A stretch of DNA of 64,000 nt from Sinorhizobium fredii USDA 257 (GTDB lineage Bacteria > Pseudomonadota > Alphaproteobacteria > Rhizobiales > Rhizobiaceae). The stretch is from positions 5,267,001-5,331,000 of the forward strand of contig NC_018000.1 in the NCBI RefSeq assembly GCF_000265205.3, read 5' to 3'. The notes under the pieces are model-generated. The model was not told the origin of the DNA, made no database searches, and saw only the letters and a list, made by a program, of their open reading frames with translations. Shown here piece by piece: positions 1 through 10,196 of this stretch (position 1 is the first letter of the stretch; every line of letters begins with the position of its first letter). Made by a program: the position numbers and the translations under genes.

Positions 1-477
1 CCTCGAGGCGGCACAGCCCGGGTCGGGATAGACATCGACGCGTGACGCCTGCTCGAAGCTGACGATCACCGCGCCATCGCGCAGCGCCAGCCCTTCGGAA
101 TCCACCTTCCACTTTTCGAGCTGCGCCGCACCATTGCCGTCGGTCATCGCGGTGATGGCAAGGTCGGTCAGCCCCTGAAGCATACCCGCCTCGTCGCGAA
201 CGACGGCGCCCTCGACCCAATGCCCTGTATCCAGGACGGCGGCGAAGGATTCTCCGTCGGGCCGGAAGCGGATCGCCGAAACTGCGCCGAACAGCGCATT
301 GGGCGAGGTCATTTCGATGCCGCCGATGAATTCGAGCCTGCCGAACGTCGTGGCGTCGGAACCGACCTTGAACTGTGAGATTTGCCGGCTTCGGATCGGA
401 ACGATCTCACACGGCGCTTCCGCCTCGGCGGCGGCGGTCGATGCCAACAGGAAGAGAACGGCAAGGGTTCGGAGCAT
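1..477 (-). CDS. Secreted esterase-like/phytase-like protein, 5' part only
   Basis: The first 159 codons of a gene that runs off the left edge of the window. It opens with a clear signal peptide (MLRTLAVLFLLASTAAA), so the product is probably periplasmic or secreted. The visible part has the pattern of the phytase-like esterase family (Pfam Phytase-like, a beta-propeller): FGRLEFIGGIEM, then SAIRFRPDG, AAVLDTGHWVEG and GLTDLAI. The natural substrate of this family in rhizobia is not known to me. The ATG at 475-477 was chosen because the signal peptide follows it directly; GGAAGG lies somewhat far upstream as a ribosome site. It lies downstream of cobT on the same strand with a gap of 102 bases, so it could be co-transcribed. 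The family call rests on remembered motifs. Confidence 0.72.
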   Translation of the reverse strand, partial: MLRTLAVLFLLASTAAAEAEAPCEIVPIRSRQISQFKVGSDATTFGRLEFIGGIEMTSPNALFGAVSAIRFRPDGESFAAVLDTGHWVEGAVVRDEAGMLQGLTDLAITAMTDGNGAAQLEKWKVDSEGLALRDGAVIVSFEQASRVDVYPDPGCAASR

Positions 478-579
478 TTCGAGGCATAACCTTCCAGGGA
501 GGCAACGCAGGCGCTGAGGGACGGGCAGGCTCTTAGCAGATGATGGAGATACAGGCGAATTTGCGGCGCGGCAAACCGA

Positions 580-2475
580 TCAGCCGGCCCGGCGCAGGCG
601 TCCGACGCGGCCGTGCCGGTGCTCTTCCTCGAACAGGGCGGCAAGCTGCTCCGTCATCGCGCCCGCAAGTTCGTCCGCATCGACGATCGTCACGGCGCGG
701 CGATAATACCGCGTCACGTCATGGCCGATGCCGATCGCCAGAAGCTCGACCGGCGAACGCGTCTCGATCTGCTCGATGACGGCGCGCAGGTGTCGCTCGA
801 GATAGTTGCCAGGATTCACCGACAGGGTGGAATCGTCGACCGGTGCACCGTCCGAGATCATCATCAGGATTCGTCGTTGCTCCGGCCGGCCGAGCAGGCG
901 GTCGTGCGCCCACATCAGCGCCTCGCCGTCGATATTCTCCTTGAGCAGCCCTTCCCGCATCATCAGGCCGAGATTGCGGCGCGCGCGGCGCCAGGGCGCA
1001 TCGGCCGACTTGTAGACGATGTGGCGCAGATCGTTGAGGCGGCCCGGCGCTTGAGGCTTGCCGCCCGCGAGCCATTTCTCGCGCGCTTGCCCGCCCTTCC
1101 AGGCCTTGGTGGTGAAGCCGAGAATCTCGACCTTGACGCCGCAGCGCTCCAGCGTGCGGGCGAGAATGTCCGCGCAAGTGGCGGCAACGGTGATCGGCCG
1201 GCCGCGCATCGAGCCGGAATTGTCGATCAGCAGCGTCACGACGGTGTCGCGGAAATTCGTATCCTTCTCCCGCTTGAAGGAAAGCGGCTGCATCGGATCG
1301 ATGATGACCCGCTGCAGGCGGGCGGTATCCAGAACCCCCTCCTCGAGATCGAACTCCCAGGACCGGTTCTGCTGCGCCATCAGCCGCCGTTGCAGGCGGT
1401 TGGCGAGGCGGCCGACGGCCCCCTGCAGATGGGCGAGCTGCTTGTCGAGGAAGGCGCGCAGACGATCGAGTTCCGCCTCGTCGCAAAGCTCCTCGGCCGT
1501 GATGGTCTCGTCGAACTCGCGCGTATAGATCGCGTAATCGACCTTTTCGTTCAGGTCCGCAAAGGGGTGGTTCGGCCGCTTGACCTCGCCGGGCGTTTCG
1601 CTGTCCTCGTCGCCCTCGTCCTGAAGGTCGTCGTCGGAGATCTCGGCGCCGTCCATCTCGCCTTCTTCCATCTGCTCCTCGGCAGACTGGTTTTCGTCGG
1701 CGGGGGCGGCGTCGGAGCCCTCTTCCTCCTCGCCGGCGTTGTCGTCCTGCTCCTGGCTGCGCGGCTGGTCCTCGTCGGTCTCGCTTTCCTGGTCGTCTGG
1801 CTCGATATCGTCCTCGCCGTATTTTTCGGCGACATCCATCGAAGCCAGCATGTCGCGCACGACCCGGGCGAAGGCCTGCTGGTCGTTAACCGCCGCGGGC
1901 AGGTTTCTGACGTCGGCGGCGGCCTTCTGCTCGATGAAATCGCGCCAGAGGTCGAGCACCTTGCCGGCGGAGGCCGGCGGCTTCTTGCCGGTCAGCTTCT
2001 CCCGCACCAGGAGCGCCACCGCCTCCTCGAGCGGTGCATCCGACTGGCTGTCGATCGCGCCGAAATTGCCCTTGGCATATTTCTCCTCGAGCATTGAGGA
2101 GAGATTGTCGGCGACGCCGGGCATCCGGATCGCCCCGATCGCCTCGACGCGCGCCTGCTCGACGGCGTCGAAGATTGCCCGCGCATCCGCGCCTTGCGGC
2201 GACATGGTCGCATGGATGCGGTCGTTGTGGCACGCCTTGCGCAGCGCCATCGAGTCACCCAGACCGCGCGCCACGGCGAGCTCGTGCCGAGTCGGACGCT
2301 TGGAAAGCTCCGGCAGGCGGATGCGCTCGCCGGTCATCCCCGGACGCTCGTTCGCAAAGGCGACCTCGAGCTCCGCATCCCCGGCAATCGACCGGACGCA
2401 GCCGGAGAGCGCCCGCTTGAACGGTTCGGCGGCGTTCTCCCTCGTTTGCGGCTTCGCCTTGGAATTCGAGCTCAC
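580..2475 (-). CDS. cobT: Aerobic cobaltochelatase subunit CobT
   Basis: Subunit of the ATP-dependent cobaltochelatase CobNST, which inserts cobalt into hydrogenobyrinic acid a,c-diamide in aerobic cobalamin synthesis. The 631-residue length fits CobT. There is an N-terminal domain, a very acidic low-complexity linker (about residues 215-305, rich in E, D and Q), and a C-terminal von Willebrand A domain with a MIDAS motif (DNSGSM, about residue 418) and a late SDGAP. CobT is thought to couple the CobS AAA+ ring to the chelatase CobN. cobN is not in this window. It starts 31 bases after cobS and is surely in the same transcript. The acidic linker creates a long open frame on the opposite strand, which is a compositional shadow. 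Confidence 0.96.
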   Translation of the reverse strand: MSSNSKAKPQTRENAAEPFKRALSGCVRSIAGDAELEVAFANERPGMTGERIRLPELSKRPTRHELAVARGLGDSMALRKACHNDRIHATMSPQGADARAIFDAVEQARVEAIGAIRMPGVADNLSSMLEEKYAKGNFGAIDSQSDAPLEEAVALLVREKLTGKKPPASAGKVLDLWRDFIEQKAAADVRNLPAAVNDQQAFARVVRDMLASMDVAEKYGEDDIEPDDQESETDEDQPRSQEQDDNAGEEEEGSDAAPADENQSAEEQMEEGEMDGAEISDDDLQDEGDEDSETPGEVKRPNHPFADLNEKVDYAIYTREFDETITAEELCDEAELDRLRAFLDKQLAHLQGAVGRLANRLQRRLMAQQNRSWEFDLEEGVLDTARLQRVIIDPMQPLSFKREKDTNFRDTVVTLLIDNSGSMRGRPITVAATCADILARTLERCGVKVEILGFTTKAWKGGQAREKWLAGGKPQAPGRLNDLRHIVYKSADAPWRRARRNLGLMMREGLLKENIDGEALMWAHDRLLGRPEQRRILMMISDGAPVDDSTLSVNPGNYLERHLRAVIEQIETRSPVELLAIGIGHDVTRYYRRAVTIVDADELAGAMTEQLAALFEEEHRHGRVGRLRRAG

Positions 2476-2506
2476 GACAGTTCCTTCTTCAGCCTAGACG
2501 AAGCGA

Positions 2507-3502
2507 TCAGGCCGTGGCTTCCAGCACGATGTTGGCGGCGCTTTCCTTCAGTTCGACGCCAAAGGCACGCTGGTAATGCTCGGCGACCAACGCCCGCTCC
2601 AGCTCGTCGCACTTGTTGAGGAAGGTCACACGGAAGGCGAAGGCGATATCGCCGAAGATATGGGCGTTTTCGGCCCAGGTGATCACCGTTCGCGGGCTCA
2701 TGACGGTCGACAGATCCCCGTTGATGAAGGCGGCGCGGGTGAGATCGGCGACGCGCACCATCTTCGACACGGTATCGCGGCCCTTGTCGGCGGTGAACCC
2801 CTTCACCTTGGCAGCGACGATGTCGACTTCCTTGTCATGCGGCAGGTAGTTGAGCGCGGTTACGATCGACCAGCGGTCCATCTGCGCCTGGTTGATCTGC
2901 TGCGTGCCGTGATAGAGCCCGGTCGTATCGCCGAGGCCGATCGTGTTGGCGGTGGCGAACAGGCGGAAGGCCGGGTGCGGGCGGATGACGCGGCTCTGGT
3001 CGAGCAGTGTCAGCCGGCCGGAGGACTCCAGCACGCGCTGGATGACGAACATCACGTCCGGCCGGCCGGCATCATACTCGTCGAAGACGAGCGCGACGTT
3101 GTGCTGATAGGCCCAGGGCAGGATGCCGTCCTTGAATTCGGTGATCTGCAGCCCATCCTTGACGACGATTGCATCCTTGCCGACGAGATCGATACGGCTG
3201 ACATGGCTGTCGAGATTGATGCGCACGCAGGGCCAGTTGAGGCGCGACGCCACCTGCTCGATATGGGTCGATTTGCCGGTGCCGTGATAGCCGGAAACCA
3301 TCACGCGTCGGTTGTGCGCAAAGCCTGCAAGAATGGCGAGTGTGGTTTCCCGGTCGAAGAGATAGTCGGGATCGAGTTCGGGCACATAGGCATCGCCCTT
3401 CGAATAGGCGGGAACGCGCAGATCCGTATCAATGCCGAAAGCCTCCCGGACAGAGACCGTCGTGTCGGGGAGGTTGGAAATGTCGAGGTCAATCTTGCTC
3501 AT
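2507..3502 (-). CDS. cobS: Aerobic cobaltochelatase AAA+ subunit CobS
   Basis: AAA+ ATPase partner of CobT in the cobalt insertion step of aerobic cobalamin synthesis. Walker A is GYHGTGKST and Walker B is ALVFDEYD. A MoxR-like sensor region follows ([10 protein letters not shown]). From MSKIDLD the length is 331 residues, matching the CobS family. Two adjacent ATGs exist (3503-3505 and 3500-3502). I prefer the second because GGAG upstream is then correctly spaced; starting at the first would only add one Met. An in-frame extension further upstream looks non-native. First gene of the cobS-cobT pair. I saw no cobalamin riboswitch in the 70-odd bases upstream. Confidence 0.96.
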   Translation of the reverse strand: MSKIDLDISNLPDTTVSVREAFGIDTDLRVPAYSKGDAYVPELDPDYLFDRETTLAILAGFAHNRRVMVSGYHGTGKSTHIEQVASRLNWPCVRINLDSHVSRIDLVGKDAIVVKDGLQITEFKDGILPWAYQHNVALVFDEYDAGRPDVMFVIQRVLESSGRLTLLDQSRVIRPHPAFRLFATANTIGLGDTTGLYHGTQQINQAQMDRWSIVTALNYLPHDKEVDIVAAKVKGFTADKGRDTVSKMVRVADLTRAAFINGDLSTVMSPRTVITWAENAHIFGDIAFAFRVTFLNKCDELERALVAEHYQRAFGVELKESAANIVLEATA

Positions 3503-3578
3503 CATGTCTCCAGAGCGGCCGCCGGACGGCACCCGCGCATACGCCTGCAAAAAGTGCTTTCTGTCATAATGCGCGTTG

Positions 3579-4205
3579 TTAGCAGAAACCAGCCTGTTTT
3601 AACAATTGATAGGCTTGAATCACGGCCCGAAAACGGTCTTCCGAGCCTCTGTCTCCGCCATTCGCATCGGGGTGGTGTTTCTTGACGAGTTCCTTGTAGG
3701 CGGCCTTGATATCGGCGGAGGTCGCCGAGGCGGCAAGCCCAAGCGTTTCGAAGGCCTTGGCCTCGAGCGTCTTCAGTTTGCGCAGCCGCGGCTCGTGCCG
3801 CGCCGATCGGGCCCGCGCCTCGTTGAAGAAGCCGAACGGATCGCGCATGCGCGCCTGTGCGCCCGCGCTGCCGGAGCGCATCTGGGATTGCGTCGGGCCG
3901 TTGCGGGCACTCTTGTTGACACCGACCGTCCAGGTGGGACGATGCCCGGTAACCGCTTCCTTCTGGTAGCGCGCGATCTCCGTGTCCGAGAGCCCGGAGA
4001 AATAATTGTACCCCTTGTTGTATTCCTTCACGTGCTCGAAGCAGAACATGAAATATTCGCCCTCGGCATTGCGGCCGACGGGAGCCCGATGCACGCCGGT
4101 CTTGTCGCAGCCGTCCCACTGGCACATGGGCGCAGACGGCTCCACGCGCGCCTCTGGCTTGCGGCGCGTGCGGATGCGATCAAAGTATTTTGAATCGAGC
4201 TTCAT
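3579..4205 (-). CDS. J-domain (DnaJ-like) co-chaperone protein
   Basis: A 208-residue protein with its J domain at the C-terminus (about residues 150-205), including the HPD motif ([10 protein letters not shown]) needed to stimulate DnaK ATPase, and the preceding YKEL helix. The N-terminal half is specific to alphaproteobacterial relatives and contains Cys and His ([13 protein letters not shown]) that may bind zinc. It lacks the Gly/Phe and zinc-finger regions of true DnaJ, so it is a specialised J protein with unknown client. The start MKLDSKYFD is preferred on family grounds; an in-frame ATG three codons upstream is possible. It lies next to cobS, as in other Rhizobiales, but no functional link with cobalamin synthesis is shown. 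Confidence 0.88.
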   Translation of the reverse strand: MKLDSKYFDRIRTRRKPEARVEPSAPMCQWDGCDKTGVHRAPVGRNAEGEYFMFCFEHVKEYNKGYNYFSGLSDTEIARYQKEAVTGHRPTWTVGVNKSARNGPTQSQMRSGSAGAQARMRDPFGFFNEARARSARHEPRLRKLKTLEAKAFETLGLAASATSADIKAAYKELVKKHHPDANGGDRGSEDRFRAVIQAYQLLKQAGFC

Positions 4206-4337
4206 GGCATCCATTATGGGGGTTGCGACGGGTCACAACAAGAATTGACAAAGCGGAATGTTGCTGGCTTTGTGCGCGCATTTTGCATCGCCGGCGCCTT
4301 CGAGCCGTAAGAGCAAACAGGGAAATGGGACGGAAGC

Positions 4338-4619
4338 ATGTCGCTGCAAAGCCGTATCGAAGAGAAGCTTGAGAAGGCCTTCCATCCCGAACGGCTGATG
4401 GTGATCAACGAGAGCCATCTGCATGCCGGCCACCAGCCGGGTTTCGACGGCGGCGGCGACACCCACATGCGCATCCGCATCGTGTCCAGTGCCTTCGCCG
4501 GCATGAGCCGTGTGGCCCGCCACCGGGCCATTAACGACCTGTTGAAATCCGAGCTCGATGCTGGCCTGCATGCGCTTGCCGTCGAGCCGGCTGCGCCAGG
4601 CGAGCCGACGCGCTGGTGA
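4338..4619 (+). CDS. bolA: BolA family protein
   Basis: A 93-residue protein with the BolA fold signature: the conserved ESHLHAGH segment, the FxGMSRVARHR loop and a closing amphipathic helix (AINDLLKSELDAGLHAL). BolA proteins bind monothiol glutaredoxins and take part in iron-sulfur cluster and iron handling; in rhizobia they also tune iron regulators (family knowledge). GGGACGG sits just upstream of the ATG. The gene is transcribed alone, divergent from the J-domain gene and convergent with the CorC gene, whose stop is only 15 bases away. Confidence 0.93.
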   Translation: MSLQSRIEEKLEKAFHPERLMVINESHLHAGHQPGFDGGGDTHMRIRIVSSAFAGMSRVARHRAINDLLKSELDAGLHALAVEPAAPGEPTRW

Positions 4620-4634
4620 GACTAGGGTCAGGTC

Positions 4635-5942
4635 CTAGAGCCCTGCCGCCTCCTCTTCGGCCGGGCGGATACGTAGCTTGGTGATCCGGTTCTTCACCCG
4701 CTTCATGACGATGAAGCGCTTGCCGTAGAAGGTGAAAGCCTGCCGCTCCTCCGGAATGCTCTTGGCTTCGTGGATGACCAGACCGGCGACCGTCGTCGCC
4801 TCCTCGTCCGGCAGCGACCAGTCGAGCGCCCGGTTTAGGTCGCGGATCGGCACGGAGCCATCGACGACGATCGATCCGTCGGCTTCCTGGCGAACGCCCT
4901 GGATATCGAGATCGTGCTCGTCGGCAATGTCGCCGACGATTTCCTCGAGAATGTCCTCCAGCGTGACGAGGCCTTGGACTTGGCCGTATTCGTCGACGAC
5001 GATGGCCAGATGCAGCTTACGCCGCAGGAAGGCGTTGAGCTGGTCCTTGAGATTGGTCGTGTCTGGCACGAACCATGGCTTCTGCGCGATCCTGACGATG
5101 TCGATCGTGTGCGGCTCGACGCCGGGTTCGGCCAGCGCCCTCTGGAGATCCTTCGAATGGACGACGCCGATGATGTTGTCGGTCGAGCCGCGCCACAGCG
5201 GCAGGCGCGTGAAGGGACTTCCGAGTATCTCCCGGACGCAGACCTCCGGCGGCTCCTCCGTGTTGACCGCCTGCATGGCGGTGCGGTGAATCATGATGTC
5301 GGACACCTCGAGTTCGCCGAGGTCGAGCACGCCGCCGAGCCGGTCGCGGTCCGCCTTGATCACCGCCCCTTCCCGATGCAGCAGGTCGACGGCGCCGCGC
5401 AGTTCCTCCTGGGCCGAAAGCATCGGCCTGTCAGAGGCGACATTCACGCCGGAGAGGTTCAGGAGGCGGCGGACGATCGCATTGATAAGCGCGGATATGG
5501 GGCCAGCGACCGCCACGAAGCGTCTTACCATATGCGCCACGGCAAGCGCGAACCGATCGGGAGAGGCGATCGCCCAGCTCTTCGGCAGCACCTCGCAGAA
5601 GAGAACGAGCAGCACCGTCATGCTGACCGTGGCGATCAGCACGGCAAAGTTGCCGACGAGGCCGAGCAATAGGCTGGTCGTCAGCGACGTCGCGAGAATG
5701 GTGACGAGGTTGTTGCCGAGGAGCAGCGTTCCAACCAGGCGGTCACGCCGCTCGATCAGGCGATTGACGACGCCGGCCCGCCGGTCGCCATTGCTCTCGA
5801 GCGTGTGCATGCGCGCCCGGGAGGTTGCGGTCAAGGCCGCCTCAGACCCGGAGAAGAAAGCCGAAAGGAGCAGAAGGCAGATGACCGAAAGGAGCGGCAG
5901 CCAATGGTCCGCCAGAAAGAGCCATAACGCCTCGGCGCTCAT
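4635..5942 (-). CDS. CorC/HlyC (CNNM-type) hemolysin-family membrane transporter
   Basis: A 435-residue inner-membrane protein. The N-terminal DUF21/CNNM domain (about residues 1-200) has three to four hydrophobic segments, starting with [21 protein letters not shown] pair of CBS domains follows (about 205-330; [28 protein letters not shown]), then a CorC_HlyC domain (about 345-425). The family exports or regulates Mg2+ and Co2+; the name hemolysin is historical. The start MSAEALWLF overlaps the aroB stop by 4 bases (ATGA), so translation is coupled to aroB. A longer in-frame extension inside aroB is a reading-frame artefact. Confidence 0.92.
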   Translation of the reverse strand: MSAEALWLFLADHWLPLLSVICLLLLSAFFSGSEAALTATSRARMHTLESNGDRRAGVVNRLIERRDRLVGTLLLGNNLVTILATSLTTSLLLGLVGNFAVLIATVSMTVLLVLFCEVLPKSWAIASPDRFALAVAHMVRRFVAVAGPISALINAIVRRLLNLSGVNVASDRPMLSAQEELRGAVDLLHREGAVIKADRDRLGGVLDLGELEVSDIMIHRTAMQAVNTEEPPEVCVREILGSPFTRLPLWRGSTDNIIGVVHSKDLQRALAEPGVEPHTIDIVRIAQKPWFVPDTTNLKDQLNAFLRRKLHLAIVVDEYGQVQGLVTLEDILEEIVGDIADEHDLDIQGVRQEADGSIVVDGSVPIRDLNRALDWSLPDEEATTVAGLVIHEAKSIPEERQAFTFYGKRFIVMKRVKNRITKLRIRPAEEEAAGL

Positions 5943-7069
5943 CGCGGATGCTTTTCCTTGAGGAAGCCCAGCACCTCCGAAGCCGGAACGTCGTCGGCGA
6001 CGAAGGACTGGCCGATGCCTCGAGTCAGGATGAAAGTGAGCTTGCCGCCCTTGACCTTCTTGTCCTGGGCGATCGCCTCCATCAGCCGCTCGGCCGGCGG
6101 AAGGTCGCCGGGAATATCGGCCATCAGCGTCGGCAGTCCGACCGCCGCGAGGTGGGCTTCGACGCGCCGCGCATCGTCGGGGCTTGCAAGGTTCATCCGG
6201 GCGGAAAACTGGTGCGCCAGGACCATGCCGATCGCAACGCCTTCCCCATGCACGAGCCTGCGGCTGTCGTATTCGGTCGCGGCTTCCAGGGCGTGGCCGA
6301 AGGTGTGGCCGAGATTGAGCAGCGCACGCAGGCCGTTCTCGCGCTCGTCCGCGGCGACGACGTCGGCCTTGGCCTGACAACTGACGGCAATAGCCTCGAT
6401 GCGCGCCGCGCCCCCGGAGAAGACCGCCTGCCAGTTGCGCTCGAGCCAGTCGAAGAATTCCGGCTTGTCGATCAGGCCGTATTTGGCAACCTCGGCATAG
6501 CCGGCGCGAAACTCGCGTGGGCTCAGCGTATCGAGGACGTCCGTGTCGGCGAGCACGAGATCCGGCTGGTGGAAGACGCCGATCAGGTTCTTGCCGTGCG
6601 GCGAGTTGATGCCGGTCTTGCCGCCGACGGAGGAATCGACCTGCGCCAGGAGCGAGGTCGGGATCTGGATGAAGCGCGAACCGCGCCGCACAATGCCGGC
6701 CGCAAAGCCGGTCAGATCGCCGATCACGCCGCCGCCAAGCGCGATCACCGCGTCATTGCGCTCGATTCTCGCGGCGAGAATGGCATCGCACACCGGGATC
6801 AGCTGCTCGAAGCTCTTGGTCTTCTCGCCTGCGGGCAGAATGAGCGAGACGGCGTCGATGCCGCTCTCCTTCAGGCTCGCCATCAGCGGCTCCAGATAGC
6901 GTGGTGCCACGTTTTCATCCGTGATCACCGCCATCCGGCGGCCCTTGAGGCGGGACGCGATTTCCCTGCCCGCCGCGGCAATCAGGCCGGGGCCGATGAG
7001 AATGTCATAGGAACGGTCTCCGAGGTTCACCCGGACCCTGCGCTCGGCGGGCGTCGCATGATTGTTCAT
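5939..7069 (-). CDS. aroB: 3-dehydroquinate synthase
   Basis: Second step of the shikimate pathway: converts DAHP to 3-dehydroquinate with bound NAD+ and a divalent metal. The 376-residue protein has the NAD-binding [14 protein letters not shown] motif, the [19 protein letters not shown] segment and metal-binding histidines in [11 protein letters not shown] and HGEGVAIGM. It overlaps aroK by 4 bases (ATGA) upstream and the CorC gene by 4 bases downstream, forming an aroK-aroB-corC operon. The aroK-aroB pairing is widespread. Confidence 0.97.
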   Translation of the reverse strand: MNNHATPAERRVRVNLGDRSYDILIGPGLIAAAGREIASRLKGRRMAVITDENVAPRYLEPLMASLKESGIDAVSLILPAGEKTKSFEQLIPVCDAILAARIERNDAVIALGGGVIGDLTGFAAGIVRRGSRFIQIPTSLLAQVDSSVGGKTGINSPHGKNLIGVFHQPDLVLADTDVLDTLSPREFRAGYAEVAKYGLIDKPEFFDWLERNWQAVFSGGAARIEAIAVSCQAKADVVAADERENGLRALLNLGHTFGHALEAATEYDSRRLVHGEGVAIGMVLAHQFSARMNLASPDDARRVEAHLAAVGLPTLMADIPGDLPPAERLMEAIAQDKKVKGGKLTFILTRGIGQSFVADDVPASEVLGFLKEKHPR

Positions 7070-7653
7070 GGCATATCGACCTTCTTGCAGTCGGCGATGG
7101 CGGCGAGGACCTCGTCGACCATCGTTTCCTTTTTCACGTCGCGCGAAAGGACAACGAGATCCGCCTCGGCGTAGATCGGATAGCGGGCGCGCATCAGGTT
7201 CTCGAGCGTCTGCCTCGGGTTTTCCGTCTTGAGCAGCGGCCTTGTATCGCGCTTGTTCACCCGCTCCCAGAGAACGTCGAGATCCGCATTCAGCCAGACG
7301 GTCAGGCCGCCCTTCCTGATCTGCCGGCGGGAGCGTTCGTTGATATAGGCGCCGCCGCCGGTCGAAACCACCCTTGGGCCCGACCGCAACAGTCGCTTCA
7401 GCACCCGCGCCTCTAGCGCCCGGAACTCCTCTTCGCCATAGGCGGCGAAAAGCTCGCTCACGGTCATGCGCGACACGCGTTCGATCTCATGGTCGGAATC
7501 GACGAAGGGAACGCCGAGCGCCTGGGCGGTCAGCCGACCAATCGCCGATTTTCCCGCTCCCATCAGGCCGATGAAAATCAGGTTGCGCTTACCGAGTGCG
7601 AGCTTCGCCCGTTCGGCGAGCGTCGCGAAAACCGGTTCGGTCACGTCGTTCAT
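7066..7653 (-). CDS. aroK: Shikimate kinase
   Basis: Phosphorylates shikimate to shikimate-3-phosphate. The P-loop [11 protein letters not shown] is near residue 30, the shikimate-binding DSDHEIE follows, then STGGGAYI and the LID arginine region (KRDTRPLL). The 195-residue length includes a short N-terminal extension before the core, usual in Rhizobiales. First gene of the aroK-aroB-corC operon. It is divergent from the small gene upstream of xerD, with about 155 bases between them that must hold both promoters. Confidence 0.96.
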   Translation of the reverse strand: MNDVTEPVFATLAERAKLALGKRNLIFIGLMGAGKSAIGRLTAQALGVPFVDSDHEIERVSRMTVSELFAAYGEEEFRALEARVLKRLLRSGPRVVSTGGGAYINERSRRQIRKGGLTVWLNADLDVLWERVNKRDTRPLLKTENPRQTLENLMRARYPIYAEADLVVLSRDVKKETMVDEVLAAIADCKKVDMP

Positions 7654-7809
7654 TAGGCGTCATAGTCCCCATTCCCCTTCGGTATCGACAAATCGGCCGG
7701 GGGCGTCAAGTCGTCGCGCGGAGCCGCGCCACGCTTCTTGAACTTGCCGGGCGAGCCGTTCATATAGATCACGGTCCGCTATGGCGTCACCTGCGTGCTG
7801 GAGACTGAA

Positions 7810-7959
7810 ATGCCAACCCTGTTCCGGTTCCTGTTCTTCTGCGCCGTCGCGGCCGGGATGATCTATGGAACCATGGTGGCGCTCGTCACCTTCGTCGAGC
7901 CGGTGGAGCGGGACGTGACGGTGCGCATTCCGTCCGAACGGATCAATAAGCCGCAATGA
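7810..7959 (+). CDS. Small conserved-looking single-span membrane protein
   Basis: A 49-codon gene starting [20 protein letters not shown] and ending in a charged tail ([18 protein letters not shown]). It has one hydrophobic segment (about residues 4-27), so it is probably an inner-membrane peptide. The stop codon overlaps the xerD start (ATGA), so it is the first gene of an operon with xerD and translation is likely coupled. The overlap, the membrane segment and the coding-like composition support a real gene. Function unknown. Confidence 0.72.
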   Translation: MPTLFRFLFFCAVAAGMIYGTMVALVTFVEPVERDVTVRIPSERINKPQ

Positions 7960-8897
7960 CGGATCTTTCGGAGGCCCACCTCGAAGCGTTCCTGGAAATG
8001 ATGAGCGCCGAGCGGGGCGCGGCGGTCAACACACTCCAATCCTACGAACGCGATCTCAGGGACGCACGCTCCTTCCTGCGCTCTTCAGGAACGCGGCTCA
8101 ATGCCGCCACGGCGGACGATCTGAGACGTTATCTCTCGCATCTGGCCGGCGAAGGTTTCAAGGCCTCCTCCCAGGCGCGCCGGCTGTCGGCGCTCAGGCA
8201 ATTCTACAAGTTCCTCTATGCCGAGGGCCTGCGTGGCGATGACCCGACCGGCATCCTCGACGCGCCGAAGAAAGCGCGCACCTTGCCCAAGACGCTCAGC
8301 ATAGACGACGTCACCCGGCTGATCGGCGAGGCCGAGGCCCAGGCCGCCGCCGACGGCGAGGACGCCTTCGCGAAGCTTCGCATGCACGCGCTGATCGAGC
8401 TTCTCTATGCGACCGGCATGCGCGTCAGCGAGCTCGTGTCGCTGCCCGCAAGCGTGCTTGCGCAGAACGGCCGCTTCCTTGTCATCCGCGGCAAGGGCAA
8501 CAAGGAAAGGCTTGTACCGCTGTCGCAGGCGGCGATCCGCGCCATGCGGACCTACGGCGATGCGCTGCGCAAGAGAGCGGTCGAAGTGGAGAGCCCCTGG
8601 CTGTTCCCTTCCTCCGGAAAATCCGGCCACCTGCCGCGCCAGGTCTTTGCCCGCGACCTCAAGAGTCTCGCGGCGCGCGCCGGTATCAGGGTCGCGGCGA
8701 TCTCGCCGCACGTGCTGCGCCATGCCTTCGCCAGCCACCTTCTCGCCAATGGCGCAGACCTTCGCGCCGTCCAGGAACTGCTCGGTCATTCGGACATTTC
8801 GACGACACAAATCTATACGCATGTGCTGGAAGAACGGCTGCACGAGCTGGTGCAAAACCACCACCCTCTTGCCAAACAGGCGAAAAAACAGGATTAG
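7956..8897 (+). CDS. xerD: Tyrosine recombinase XerD
   Basis: Site-specific recombinase that, with XerC, resolves chromosome dimers at dif. The 313 residues fit XerD. There is an N-terminal SAM-like domain ([28 protein letters not shown]) and a catalytic domain with Arg in ATGMRVSEL (about 155), His-x-x-Arg in SPHVLRHAF (about 252-255), [10 protein letters not shown] and the nucleophile Tyr in QIYTHV (about 287). It starts within the stop codon of the small membrane-protein gene. XerD fits better than XerC or a phage integrase because of the housekeeping neighbourhood and the typical ending. Confidence 0.94.
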   Translation: MTDLSEAHLEAFLEMMSAERGAAVNTLQSYERDLRDARSFLRSSGTRLNAATADDLRRYLSHLAGEGFKASSQARRLSALRQFYKFLYAEGLRGDDPTGILDAPKKARTLPKTLSIDDVTRLIGEAEAQAAADGEDAFAKLRMHALIELLYATGMRVSELVSLPASVLAQNGRFLVIRGKGNKERLVPLSQAAIRAMRTYGDALRKRAVEVESPWLFPSSGKSGHLPRQVFARDLKSLAARAGIRVAAISPHVLRHAFASHLLANGADLRAVQELLGHSDISTTQIYTHVLEERLHELVQNHHPLAKQAKKQD

Positions 8898-8932
8898 GAC
8901 CGGCGGGGCAGGTTGGCTTTGCCGGGCGGTCC
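8897..8932 (+). terminator. Imperfect hairpin after xerD, possible terminator
   Basis: Immediately after the xerD stop, GGACCG pairs with CGGTCC and, after mismatches, GGCA pairs with TGCC around a central loop. Only a short T-containing run (TTGT) follows, so this is at best a weak intrinsic terminator between xerD and accA. Judged by eye, with no folding energy calculated. Confidence 0.3.
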
Positions 8933-8961
8933 TTGTCGCAAAATGATCGGAAACGCATCTC

Positions 8962-9915
8962 ATGCACAACTATCTCGACTTCGAAAAACCCATCTCTGAT
9001 CTCGAGGGCAAGATCCTCGAATTGAAGAAGCTTGCCGGCGAAGACGAGAGCGTGAACACGTCCGACGAGATCTCGCGGCTCGAAGGGCGCGTGCGCGACG
9101 CGATGGCGGAGATCTATTCCAAGCTGTCGCCCTGGCAGAAGACGCAGGTCGCGCGCCACCCGTCCCGCCCGCATTTCCTCGACTATGCCGCGGAGCTCTT
9201 CACCGAGTTCACGCCGCTTGCGGGCGACCGCAACTTCGCCAATGACGATGCCATCCAGGCGGGTCTGGCGCGGTTCCGCGGCTCGCCGGTTGCGGTGATC
9301 GGTCAGGAGAAGGGCAACGACACCAAATCGCGCATCAAGCACAATTTCGGCAGCCCGCGCCCCGAGGGCTACCGCAAGGCGGTCCGCGTGATGGAGATGG
9401 CCGACCGGTTCGGCCTGCCGCTGATCACGCTGGTCGATACGGCAGGCGCCTATCCCGGCGTTAACGCCGAGGAGCGCGGCCAAGCCGAGGCGATCGCCCG
9501 CTCGACCGAAATGTGCCTCAACATCAAGGTGCCGATCGTCACCGTCGTGATCGGCGAAGGCGGCTCCGGCGGCGCGATCGCGATTGCAACCGGCAACCGC
9601 GTCTTCATGCTCGAGCATGCGATCTATAGCGTCATCTCGCCGGAAGGCGCGGCCTCGATCCTATGGCGCGATTCGACGCGCGCCAAGGAAGCGGCCAGCA
9701 ACATGAAGATCACTGCCGAAGACCTGAAATCGCTCGGCGTAATCGACGGCATCATTCCCGAACCGGTCGGCGGCGCCCACCGCGATCCGCAGGCCGTGAT
9801 CGGCCGCACCGGCACCGTCATTGCCGACGCGCTGAAAGAGCTTTCCGGGCGCAATGGCGACGAATTGCGGACCGACCGCCGGCAGAAGTACCTGAATATC
9901 GGCCGCAATCTCTAG
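8962..9915 (+). CDS. accA: Acetyl-CoA carboxylase carboxyltransferase subunit alpha
   Basis: Alpha subunit of the carboxyltransferase of acetyl-CoA carboxylase, which makes malonyl-CoA for fatty acid synthesis together with AccD. The 317 residues match the family. Hallmarks include [13 protein letters not shown], the [18 protein letters not shown] block, the oxyanion-type glycines in [11 protein letters not shown], and [15 protein letters not shown]. The start [11 protein letters not shown] is typical. It lies 64 bases after xerD and could have its own promoter. Confidence 0.97.
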   Translation: MHNYLDFEKPISDLEGKILELKKLAGEDESVNTSDEISRLEGRVRDAMAEIYSKLSPWQKTQVARHPSRPHFLDYAAELFTEFTPLAGDRNFANDDAIQAGLARFRGSPVAVIGQEKGNDTKSRIKHNFGSPRPEGYRKAVRVMEMADRFGLPLITLVDTAGAYPGVNAEERGQAEAIARSTEMCLNIKVPIVTVVIGEGGSGGAIAIATGNRVFMLEHAIYSVISPEGAASILWRDSTRAKEAASNMKITAEDLKSLGVIDGIIPEPVGGAHRDPQAVIGRTGTVIADALKELSGRNGDELRTDRRQKYLNIGRNL

Positions 9916-10196
9916 GAGCGGATGAAGAAAAGCGCGAGTGGCGACCGCCATTCGCCTCAACCTTGATCAGAACCCAGGATTAACCATTGCGATTAGATTG
10001 ACCCGCTCGGCAACCGGAAATCGGGACTGTGGCCAAATCTTGGCCATATTCGTGAGGTCATGAGAAACTGCCGTTTCGCAGGGGGCGCCTGCACGGTTAA
10101 GATTTCGTGAAGAATAATGACTTACTGATTCGTTGATACCTCTCCTTCGCGGATGAGGCATATACGGATGAATCTGGCTAAAACGGGCTTTTGCCG
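9916..10196. other. Intergenic region before the L,D-transpeptidase gene
   Basis: About 280 bases between accA and the next plus-strand gene. It is less GC-rich than its surroundings, with A/T runs near 10080-10130, and most likely contains the promoter of the L,D-transpeptidase-tusA pair. The short open frames seen here have no coding look. No clear operator, riboswitch or terminator was recognised. Confidence 0.5.

Noticed and set aside
613..2097. 494-codon open frame on the plus strand opposite cobT
   Set aside because: It is the antisense of the acidic, GC-rich cobT sequence; its translation is low-complexity Arg/Leu-rich text with no family resemblance.
3506..3578. Cobalamin riboswitch before cobS
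   Set aside because: Only about 70 bases are available and no B12-box-like sequence was recognised.
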